Shown: positions 56,836 through 64,000 of the stretch, one piece after another
Position numbering within the stretch: position 1 is the first letter of the stretch
Layout of the letters: the number at the start of each line of letters is the position of its first letter
NCBI RefSeq assembly: GCF_023241715.1
Contig: NZ_JALQCW010000032.1
Span: forward strand, 1 to 64,000
Source of the DNA: Pseudomonas morbosilactucae
GTDB taxonomy: Bacteria > Pseudomonadota > Gammaproteobacteria > Pseudomonadales > Pseudomonadaceae
Length of the DNA: 64,000 bases
Reading direction: 5' to 3'
Notes under the pieces: model-generated
What the model saw: only the letters and a program-made list of their open reading frames with translations
Database searches by the model: none
Told to the model about the DNA's origin: nothing
Made by a program: the position numbers and the translations under genes

Positions 56836-57180
56836 TCACGCGACTGGGTTGATCGCGTTGTCCGGGTACCAAACGTCCAGCAGCGGGCTGACTTCAACGC
56901 TGGTCAGCTCGGTGCGGCCTTTGAGCCAGGCTTCAACAGCGGCACGTTGTGCTTCGCTGACGGAACCGCGCTTGCTCAGGCAAACCAGACCGAAGTCATC
57001 GCCGCCTACATAGCCCAGACCGTTGGCTTCCATCGCTTCTTTGAGGAACGCGTCGAGGAAAGCGTCAATAGCTTCTTCAGCCAGATCTTCTTTGAAATCC
57101 AGGTTCAGCTCAAAACCCAGCTCCTGAAATTCATCTACGCAGAGTTTTTTGCGCAGACGGCGGGAACGGTTAGTGGCCAT
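56836..57180 (-). CDS. YggL-family (DUF469) protein
   Basis: A 114-residue small basic-then-acidic protein starting MATNRSRRLRKKLCVDEFQE, with the family segment GLGYVGGDDFGLVCLSKRGS. YggL-like proteins have been linked to the 50S ribosomal subunit. The ATG at 57180 is chosen by family; the frame extends 11 codons upstream. It is transcribed away from dacB. Confidence 0.93.
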   Translation of the reverse strand: MATNRSRRLRKKLCVDEFQELGFELNLDFKEDLAEEAIDAFLDAFLKEAMEANGLGYVGGDDFGLVCLSKRGSVSEAQRAAVEAWLKGRTELTSVEVSPLLDVWYPDNAINPVA

Positions 57181-57414
57181 GGAACAATCCTCATAAGTAA
57201 TAACGGGCGGCACTTTAACAGTTTAGCCGGGCGATTGCCTGACTCTATGAGGACGCCCGCTAGCCATTGGCAAAAAAAATACCGGATTAGCCACGCCAGG
57301 CAAGGCACAAGCCGCTATACCTTGGGGCATAATGCCGACACTTTCTTGACCACTGAGGGATTTTATCTTCATGCCCTCGTCTTTTTTCCCCTCGACTGCA
57401 GGGTTTTAGTTCAT

Positions 57415-58875
57415 ATGATCAAATCTTTACGCCCTCTATTACTCGCCAGCTTTCTTCTGCCCCTGGCACTCCCGGTTTCTGCGAACCCCGTCAACACCAC
57501 CCTGTCCCCCAAAGTCCAACAAGCCCTGAAGGCCAGCAAGCTGCAAGACAACGCCTTGTCGCTGGTCATGTTGCCGCTCAACGGCCCAGGCACCCCAACA
57601 ATTTTCAACGCGGACGTGTCGGTCAACCCGGCCTCCACCATGAAGCTGGTGACCACCTACGCGGCCCTGGAAATGCTCGGCCCGACCTATCAGTGGAAGA
57701 CCGAGTTCTACACCGATGGCACCCTCAGCGGCGGCATCCTCAACGGCAACCTGTACCTCAAAGGTGGCGGCGACCCGAAGCTGAATATGGAGAAACTCTG
57801 GTTGCTGATGCGTGACCTGCGGGCCAACGGCGTGCGCCAAGTCACCGGCGATCTGGTGCTGGACCGCAACTACTTCCTGCAACCGCAACTGCCGGAGTTC
57901 AACGACGACGGCAACGACGAGAACAAGCCATTCCTGGTCAAGCCTGACTCGCTGATGGTCAACCTCAAGGCCCTGCGCTTTGTGGCGCGCAATGATTCCG
58001 GGCGGGTGCTGGTTTCGGTGGAGCCACCGATCGCCAAGATCCGTATCGACAACCAGGTCAAAGCCCTGCCCGGCAAGCAATGCTCCGGGGATGTGCGCTA
58101 CAACCCGGTGCCGCAAGCCGATGGCAGCGTCAGCGTGACGGTCAGCGGTCAATTGGGCGACGGTTGCAGCTCCCAGACCTACCTGTCCCTGCTCGACCAC
58201 GCCACCTACACCGCCGGCGCCGTTCGCGCGATCTGGGACGAGCTGGGCGGTAGCATCCAGGGCCAGGATCGCCTGGCCACAGTGCCCAAAGACGCCAAAG
58301 TGCTGGCCCGGGCATTCTCCCCCGACCTCGCGGAAATCATCCGCGACATCAACAAATACAGTAACAACACCATGGCCCAGCAGCTGTTCCTGAGCCTGGG
58401 GGCCAAGTACCGCAACGAGGCCGATGGCGATGACGCCAAGGCGGCCCAGCGCGTGGTCCGCCAATGGCTGGCGAAGAAAGGCATCACCGCACCGCACCTG
58501 GTGATGGAGAACGGCTCTGGCCTGTCCCGTGCCGAGCGGGTCAGCGCGCGGGAAATGGCCGGCCTGCTGCAGGCGGCCTGGAGAAGCCCGTATTCCGCGG
58601 AGTTCATCAGCTCAATGCCGATTGCCGGCATGGACGGCACCATGCGTAAACGCCTGAAGCGCACCGCCATGTCCGGCGAAGCCCACGTCAAGACCGGCAC
58701 CCTGAACACCGTACGCGCCATCGCCGGCTATAGCCGCGACAGCAACGGCAACACCTGGGCCGTGGTGGCGATCCTCAATGACCCGAAACCGTTCGGCGCC
58801 TCTTCGGTGCTCGACCAGGTGCTACTGGACCTGTACCGCCAGCCACGCCTGGCCGCCACGGCTTCGGCGCTGTAA
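57415..58875 (+). CDS. dacB: D-alanyl-D-alanine carboxypeptidase/endopeptidase (PBP4)
   Basis: A periplasmic PBP4-type enzyme that trims peptidoglycan stem peptides and cross-links. The 486-residue protein has a signal peptide (ending VSA-N) and the three active-site motifs: S-T-M-K in NPASTMKLVT, S-N-N in INKYSNNTMAQ and K-T-G in AHVKTGTLNT. The ATG at 57415 is chosen since it starts the signal peptide. A long hairpin follows the stop. Confidence 0.95.
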   Translation: MIKSLRPLLLASFLLPLALPVSANPVNTTLSPKVQQALKASKLQDNALSLVMLPLNGPGTPTIFNADVSVNPASTMKLVTTYAALEMLGPTYQWKTEFYTDGTLSGGILNGNLYLKGGGDPKLNMEKLWLLMRDLRANGVRQVTGDLVLDRNYFLQPQLPEFNDDGNDENKPFLVKPDSLMVNLKALRFVARNDSGRVLVSVEPPIAKIRIDNQVKALPGKQCSGDVRYNPVPQADGSVSVTVSGQLGDGCSSQTYLSLLDHATYTAGAVRAIWDELGGSIQGQDRLATVPKDAKVLARAFSPDLAEIIRDINKYSNNTMAQQLFLSLGAKYRNEADGDDAKAAQRVVRQWLAKKGITAPHLVMENGSGLSRAERVSAREMAGLLQAAWRSPYSAEFISSMPIAGMDGTMRKRLKRTAMSGEAHVKTGTLNTVRAIAGYSRDSNGNTWAVVAILNDPKPFGASSVLDQVLLDLYRQPRLAATASAL

Positions 58876-58882
58876 TACGGGC

Positions 58883-58917
58883 GCACAGGAGGCAGCGCCC
58901 GACGCTGCCTCCTGTGC
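58883..58917. terminator. Strong hairpin between dacB and the GGDEF gene
   Basis: GCACAGGAGGCAGC / GCTGCCTCCTGTGC is a 14-bp perfect stem with a 7-base loop, lying between two convergent genes. No T tract is present. Confidence 0.7.
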
Positions 58918-61314
58918 CTAGCGCAACTCCGACTCGACCCGATCACGCCCGGCCAGCTTGGCCGCGTACACCCCCGAATCAGCCCGCAACAACAGCCCGT
59001 CGGCACCCTCGCCCTCACGCCAACTGGCGATGCCGAAACTGGCCGTGACCACGCCCACGCCGTCGATCGGCGAGCTGCGCAGGCCCTGCCACAGCTCCTG
59101 CGCCAGGCTGAAGGCCTGCTGACCGTCGGTGTCAGGGCACAGCACCATGAACTCCTCACCGCCCAGGCGACAGAACACATCGGTGCGCCGCAGGCGATGG
59201 CTGATGCGTTCACACACGCCCTTGAGCACCTGATCGCCGACGCCGTGGCCATGCTGATCGTTGATACGCTTGAAGTGGTCGATGTCGAGCATGATGATCG
59301 CCATCTCCCCGCCCCCGCGCTCCAGGCGGGCCATCTCGGCTTGCAGGCGCTCCTGGAAATAGCGCCGGTTGTGAATCCCGGTCAGGGCGTCCGTCACCGA
59401 CAAGGCCCGTAACTCTTCCTCCACCCGCTTGAGGTCGGAGATGTCCGAGATGTAGCCGTGCCAGAGCGCGCCGCCGCCCGGCAAGTGTTCCGGAGTCGCC
59501 GCGCCGCGCATCCAGCGCAGGCCACGCTGGGGCAAGAGCACCCGGTATTCCTCGCGCCAGGGGCTGAGCAGCTTGGCCGACAACTGGATCGAGGCGCGCA
59601 CCCGTTGCAGGTCATCCGGGTGAATACGCTCGAATACCGCACTGGCATCGGTCTGCAGCAATTCGGGTTCGATCTCATAGATCTCGCGGATGCCATCGCT
59701 GGCGTAGGTAAAGCTGGCATGCCCCTCGCCGTCGAGCTTGAACTGGTAGATGCCGCCGGGAACGTGGGCCGTGAGCTTTTTCAGCAGTTGATCCCGAGCC
59801 GCCAGGGCTTCGTGCACCCGCTTGCGCTCGGTGATGTCGATGCAGATTGCCAGGTGCCCGACCCACAGCCCCTGATCGTCCAGCACCGGGGTCGCCAGCA
59901 TGTTCACCGTCAGGTGGCTGCCGTCACGCCGCACCAGGGTCCACTCCAGGGTTTGATGGTTGCCCTCCTCACCCTCGCTCACCAGCATCGCCTGGCACAG
60001 CGGAATCGACTTGCCCAGGCGCCGACTCAGCACTTGGGCCCGCACCTCCAGCTCCCTGGGCACGTGCAGGCTTTCCAGGGTCAGGCGGCCCAGCACTTCA
60101 GCGGCGCTGTAGCCCAGCATCTGCTCGGCGCCGGCATTGAAGGTGCTGATCACCCCGCGCAAGTCGGTGGCGATGATTGCCACCTGGGTGGCGGCATTCA
60201 ACACACTGCGCAGTTGCCCGTGGGTGCCGCGCAACTCCAGCTCCCTGAGACGCAGCTCCTCGGTGCGCTGCTCCACCAGTTTCAAGGCGCGCTGGCGCTG
60301 GCTGACCAGCACGTACAGCAAGGCGCTGAGCAACAGACTGAGCAAACCGCCGAGCACCACCAGGCTGCTCAGGGATGAATGATTGGCCTGCAGGAACGCC
60401 TGGCTGGGCTGCACATCGACCTGATAATCACGGTCCGCCAGGCGCAGCAGGCGGGTGGCCGCCAAGCTGCTGTCGACCGGCTGGTTGCTCGATTCATAGA
60501 GCACTTCATGCTGGCCATCGGTGGACAAGTCGAGAATGCGCACTGCGAGGTTGTCATTGAGCTGCTGGGACAAACCATCCGCCACCAACTGACGCAAGCT
60601 GATCACCGCCAGGACATAGCCATAGGGCTCGTCAGGACGACCCTCGGCCGCCGGCGCGCTGACCGGCGCCACCAACAGCACGCCCAAGGCATAGGCTGGG
60701 TCCACACCCACCAGGTGCAAGGGCTGGGATACCGCCTGGGCATTGAGGCGCCGAGCGCGCTCCAGGGTCGCACGGCGCAAGGGTTGGGCCAGCAGGTCAT
60801 AACCCAAGGGCGAGCCGAGGGGGCTTTGGGTCTGGCTGTACAGGACGGGCACGTACTGATCGCGCTCATCGGCCAGTTCCAACTGGCCCGCAGCGTTCAA
60901 CTGACGGATGGTGAAATCGGCAATGCCCTGCTCACGCACCGTCTGCTCAAGCAGCGGGCGTTGCTCACGGGTAATCAATGGGGCCCAGGAATAGGCTTGG
61001 GTTCGACGCAGCAAGGCCTTGGTATAGCCGTCGAAATCCTGGCGGGTGACGAAATCGGAATTGGTAAAGAAGCGCCGCAGGCTGTCCAGGCGTTGCTCCT
61101 GGTCCTGAAAACGTTCTTCGATACGGCTGTAGCGCTCATTGGCGAGCAATTGAAAACGCTGGCGCAATTGCTGGTGATACAGCTCGGAGGTCGACCAGGC
61201 CAATAGCCCGGTAAGCACGCCGCCGGCCAGCAATACCAGCACCGCGACCAACCAGGCCGAGACCTCTTCGCTAATGAAACCCAGTATTTTCGGGCGCATC
61301 ACGTGCAGCGGCAT
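58918..61314 (-). CDS. CHASE-PAS-PAS-GGDEF diguanylate cyclase
   Basis: A membrane-bound sensor of 798 residues that probably makes cyclic di-GMP. It has an N-terminal transmembrane helix (about residues 19-41), a periplasmic CHASE domain, a second helix (about residues 315-340), two PAS domains (QVAIIATDLRGVISTFNAGA; and one after about residue 490) and a C-terminal GGDEF domain with the active motif LGGEEFMVLCPDTDG. No EAL domain follows. The signal sensed is unknown. Confidence 0.93.
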   Translation of the reverse strand: MPLHVMRPKILGFISEEVSAWLVAVLVLLAGGVLTGLLAWSTSELYHQQLRQRFQLLANERYSRIEERFQDQEQRLDSLRRFFTNSDFVTRQDFDGYTKALLRRTQAYSWAPLITREQRPLLEQTVREQGIADFTIRQLNAAGQLELADERDQYVPVLYSQTQSPLGSPLGYDLLAQPLRRATLERARRLNAQAVSQPLHLVGVDPAYALGVLLVAPVSAPAAEGRPDEPYGYVLAVISLRQLVADGLSQQLNDNLAVRILDLSTDGQHEVLYESSNQPVDSSLAATRLLRLADRDYQVDVQPSQAFLQANHSSLSSLVVLGGLLSLLLSALLYVLVSQRQRALKLVEQRTEELRLRELELRGTHGQLRSVLNAATQVAIIATDLRGVISTFNAGAEQMLGYSAAEVLGRLTLESLHVPRELEVRAQVLSRRLGKSIPLCQAMLVSEGEEGNHQTLEWTLVRRDGSHLTVNMLATPVLDDQGLWVGHLAICIDITERKRVHEALAARDQLLKKLTAHVPGGIYQFKLDGEGHASFTYASDGIREIYEIEPELLQTDASAVFERIHPDDLQRVRASIQLSAKLLSPWREEYRVLLPQRGLRWMRGAATPEHLPGGGALWHGYISDISDLKRVEEELRALSVTDALTGIHNRRYFQERLQAEMARLERGGGEMAIIMLDIDHFKRINDQHGHGVGDQVLKGVCERISHRLRRTDVFCRLGGEEFMVLCPDTDGQQAFSLAQELWQGLRSSPIDGVGVVTASFGIASWREGEGADGLLLRADSGVYAAKLAGRDRVESELR

Positions 61315-61406
61315 AGGCAGAACTCACAACGCCAGAGAGTTTGGGCATCACGTTAGCTTTGTGTGAGTTATAGCTATTGGCCATTAATTTGACCAGCTCA
61401 AACAGG

Positions 61407-61438
61407 CCACGGAGCCTTGAAAAATCAAGGTTCCGTGG
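61407..61438 (-). terminator. Terminator downstream of rlmKL
   Basis: On the minus strand CCACGGAACCTTGA and TCAAGGCTCCGTGG form a 14-base stem with one mismatch and a TTTT loop. It begins 13 bases after the rlmKL stop. Confidence 0.75.
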
Positions 61439-61450
61439 TTGCAGCCCCAC

Positions 61451-63724
61451 TCAGCGCGGGGTGATTTTCCAGGCACGGTGGATCTTGCCGTTGCGGGCAA
61501 AGTCCGGGTCGATGGTTTTTGCAGTGATCTCCTCAACGGCGTAACGGGCCTCGAGGTTTTCATCCAACTGGAACTTGCGGAAGTTGTTGGAGAAGTACAG
61601 CACGCCGCCTGGCGCCAGGCGAGCCATGGCCAGGTCGAGCAATTGCACGTGGTCGCGCTGCACGTCGAACACACCTTCCATGCGCTTGGAGTTGGAGAAG
61701 GTCGGCGGGTCGATGAAGATCAGCTCGAACTCGTCGCGGCAGTTGTCCAGCCAGGTCATCACATCGCCCTGCTCCAGGCGGTTCTTGTCAGAGAAGCCGT
61801 TCAGGGAGAAGTTGCGCCGCGCCCAGTCCAGGTAGGTTTTCGACAGGTCGACGCTGGTGGTGCTGCGCGCCCCGCCCTTGGCCGCGTGCACACTGGCGGT
61901 GGCGGTGTAGCAATAGAGGTTGAGGAAGCGCTTGCCGGCCGCCTCTTTCTGAATGCGCATGCGCATTGGCCGGTGGTCGAGGAACAACCCGGTGTCCAGG
62001 TAGTCGGTCAGGTTGACCAGCAGCTTGACCCCGCCTTCCGTGACCTCGGTGAACTTGCCCTGGGCACTCTGGCGCTCGTACTGCTTGGTGCCGCTCTGGC
62101 GCTCGCGGCGTTTGATCACCACGCGGCTCTTGTCGACGTTCAGGGCCTGGGGGATGGCAGCCAGGGCGTCGAACAGACGGGCCTGGGCCTTCTCCGGGTC
62201 CACCGACTTGGGCGCAGCGTACTCCTGGACATGCACCCAATCGTGATACAGGTCGATGGCCAGGGAGTACTCAGGCATGTCGGCGTCGTACACGCGGTAG
62301 CACTCGACGCCTTCGCGCTTGGCCCACTTGCCCAGCAGCTTGAGGTTCTTCTGCAGGCGGTTGGCGAACATCTGGCCGCCCTCGCTCAGGCGCGCCTGCT
62401 CCACCACCGGTGCCGGCACCGGCGTGGGTTTGATCGGGTTGCCGTTCTTGTTGTACTGGCGCTCTTGCGGGGCGGCCTGGATCTCAGCCTCGGCCTGGGC
62501 CTGCTCGCGCTCGATCTGCCGCTGTTCCGGGGTGCGACGCTCGCCGGTGACGAACTGATCGGGCAGCACTTTGATCAACAGCAGCTTGCAAGGCAAGGCG
62601 CCGTTCCAGAACGAATACTGTTTGTGGCTGCGGATGCCCATGCGCTTGCCCAGGTCCGGGGCGCCGGTGAACACCGCGGCTTCCCAGTTCAGGCAGGCCT
62701 GGCGCAGGCGCTCGCCGAGGTTCTGGTAGAGGTACAGCAGGCTGGCCTCGTCACCCAGACGCTCGCCGTACGGAGGGTTGCAGATGACCAGGCCTTTCTG
62801 GTTCTGGTCAGGGCGCGGCTCGAAGGTCGCCACTTCGCCCTGGTAGATCTTGATCCACTCGCTCAAGCCGGCACGTTCGACGTTGTTGCGGCCCGGCTGG
62901 ATCAGCCGCGGGTCAGCCTCGTAACCACGAATCCACAGCGGTGGCTTGGCCAGTCCGGCCTGGGCCCGGGCCGAAGCCTCGTCGTGCAGCTTGCGCCACA
63001 GGGCCGGCACGTGGCCGAGCCAGGCGGTGAAGCCCCACTGTTCGCGCTTGAGGTTGGGGGCCATGTCGGCCGCGATCATCGCCGCTTCCACCAGGAAGGT
63101 GCCCACACCGCACATTGGGTCAGCCAGTGCGCCGCCATCGGCCGCAATGCGCGGCCAACCGGCGCGAATCAGGATCGCCGCCGCCAGGTTTTCCTTCAAC
63201 GGCGCCGCGCCTTGCTGCAAGCGGTAACCGCGCTGGTGCAGGCTGTGGCCGGAGAGGTCGAGGGACAGGATGGCTTCGCCACGGTCCAGGCGCAGGTGAA
63301 TGCGCAGGTCCGGGTTGAGCTTGTCCACGGACGGGCGCTCGCCGGACGGCGTGCGCAGTTTGTCGACGATGGCGTCCTTGACCTTCAAGGCGCCGAAGTG
63401 GGTGTTGTCGATGCCCGAGCCATGGCCGCTGAACTCCACCGCCAGGCTGCCATCGGACAGCATGTGATCCTGCCATTCCACGTCCAGTACGCCGTGGTAG
63501 AGGTCCTCGGCATCCTTCATCGGGAAGCGTTTAAGCACCAGCAGCACGCGGTTGGCCAGGCGCGACCAGAGACACAGGCGATAAGCGGTCTCCATGTCGG
63601 CCATGCCGCGCACAGCGGAGGTGTGCTCGCGCGCTTCCTCAAGGCCAAGCCCGACGGCTTCCTCGATCAGCAGGCCTTCGAGGCCTTTGGGGCAAGTGAG
63701 GAAGAGTTCGTAACGATCCGACAT
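61451..63724 (-). CDS. rlmL: Bifunctional 23S rRNA methyltransferase RlmKL
   Basis: Makes m2G2445 (RlmL half) and m7G2069 (RlmK half) in 23S rRNA. The 757-residue protein has an N-terminal ferredoxin-like/THUMP region, the RlmL methyltransferase with PMCGVGTFLVEAAMIAADM and NPPYGERLGDE, and the RlmK half with FLNLYCYTATASVHAAKGGA and FIDPPTFSNSKRMEG. Start MSDRYELFLTCPKGLEGLLI is typical. It stands alone in this window. Confidence 0.96.
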   Translation of the reverse strand: MSDRYELFLTCPKGLEGLLIEEAVGLGLEEAREHTSAVRGMADMETAYRLCLWSRLANRVLLVLKRFPMKDAEDLYHGVLDVEWQDHMLSDGSLAVEFSGHGSGIDNTHFGALKVKDAIVDKLRTPSGERPSVDKLNPDLRIHLRLDRGEAILSLDLSGHSLHQRGYRLQQGAAPLKENLAAAILIRAGWPRIAADGGALADPMCGVGTFLVEAAMIAADMAPNLKREQWGFTAWLGHVPALWRKLHDEASARAQAGLAKPPLWIRGYEADPRLIQPGRNNVERAGLSEWIKIYQGEVATFEPRPDQNQKGLVICNPPYGERLGDEASLLYLYQNLGERLRQACLNWEAAVFTGAPDLGKRMGIRSHKQYSFWNGALPCKLLLIKVLPDQFVTGERRTPEQRQIEREQAQAEAEIQAAPQERQYNKNGNPIKPTPVPAPVVEQARLSEGGQMFANRLQKNLKLLGKWAKREGVECYRVYDADMPEYSLAIDLYHDWVHVQEYAAPKSVDPEKAQARLFDALAAIPQALNVDKSRVVIKRRERQSGTKQYERQSAQGKFTEVTEGGVKLLVNLTDYLDTGLFLDHRPMRMRIQKEAAGKRFLNLYCYTATASVHAAKGGARSTTSVDLSKTYLDWARRNFSLNGFSDKNRLEQGDVMTWLDNCRDEFELIFIDPPTFSNSKRMEGVFDVQRDHVQLLDLAMARLAPGGVLYFSNNFRKFQLDENLEARYAVEEITAKTIDPDFARNGKIHRAWKITPR

Positions 63725-64000
63725 GGGAATTCCAGGGCCTTTGGCAATAAATGAACGGGCAACGCATCGCCCGTTCGGTTTTCAATCAAGCGCTTTTCTG
63801 CAAGAGCGCTCGCGTGGCACGAAACTGTGCCGTCCCACCCCGGCCAACTCACGACCGCACGGGTCAAAAGAGCTTAGAGGCCGGAACAGATAAAAAAGTC
63901 AGCGCAACAAATGGTCATAACTCGACCCTTCGTCGAATAGTACTCGAGTGCAGGCGGTCGCCATTCTCACTAAAGCATTAACCCTACCATCCCAGCGAGA
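63725..64000. other. Upstream region of rlmKL, no gene seen
   Basis: About 275 bases to the window edge. A GAACGGGC/GCCCGTTC hairpin with T-rich follow-up on the plus strand lies near 63752-63780, and a small GCGCTTTTCTGCAAGAGCGC inverted repeat follows. No convincing ORF is visible in either direction. Confidence 0.55.

Noticed and set aside
61439..63754. 771-codon open frame on the plus strand across rlmKL
   Set aside because: Antisense shadow of a certain gene; Val/His/Gln-rich low-complexity protein without domains.

Overview
The window is a high-GC gammaproteobacterial chromosome segment, almost certainly Pseudomonas and probably of the P. fluorescens group. The evidence is the gene order (cco operon, ccoGHIS, hemN, anr, apt; recR, ybaB, dnaX; ffs, ligA, zipA, smc; xdhABC, guaD; rlmKL), the REP-like GCCGGC hairpins, and gene families typical of the genus such as DUF6124 and the Tsx-like outer-membrane protein. 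From memory, P. aeruginosa PAO1 has much the same backbone order.

Region 1 (1-12.3 kb) is the microaerobic respiration locus. It holds the end of ccoN, then ccoO, ccoQ and ccoP (cbb3 oxidase), a decayed toxin-antitoxin pair, ccoG-ccoH-ccoI-ccoS (oxidase assembly and copper delivery), a SafE-like membrane protein, hemN (oxygen-independent haem synthesis, carrying a -1 frameshift), the regulator anr and apt. A perfect Anr/FNR box lies in front of hemN. Region 2 (12.4-24 kb) is core and metabolic: an acyl-CoA dehydrogenase, recR, an NADPH oxidoreductase, ybaB and dnaX on the minus strand, then small transport, regulatory and unknown genes on both strands.

Region 3 (24.0-35.6 kb) is a decayed mobile island. 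Two IS66-family elements in opposite orientation, each abutting a truncated IS5-family (IS427-like) element, enclose an AT-richer cargo. The cargo is a tightly coupled operon: a DUF1399/GRDP-like protein with a Cys-rich tail, a terminator, an ABC exporter, a Cupin_4/JmjC oxygenase, a DUF2164 protein and an NTF2-like protein. A dead tyrosine recombinase sits next to the 4.5S RNA gene ffs, which looks like the original integration site. The cargo operon is the best candidate here for an undescribed system, plausibly modification and export of a peptide or of the Cys-rich protein.

Region 4 (35.7-45.7 kb) holds ffs, two tandem small ORFs ahead of a DUF6124 gene, a zinc metallopeptidase, ligA, zipA, smc and a GntR regulator. 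Region 5 (46-56.7 kb) is purine catabolism: xdhA, xdhB, xdhC and guaD, followed by a Tsx-like channel gene (frameshifted), LysR and FCD-type GntR regulators and a BenE-type transporter. Region 6 (56.8-64 kb) holds yggL, dacB, a CHASE/PAS/GGDEF protein and rlmKL.

Four genes (hemN, the ABC exporter, the NTF2-like gene and the Tsx-like gene) are broken by single-base indels, mostly at homopolymers. Sequencing error should be excluded before calling them pseudogenes. The IS and integrase genes differ: they carry premature stops and short-repeat deletions that look like real decay.
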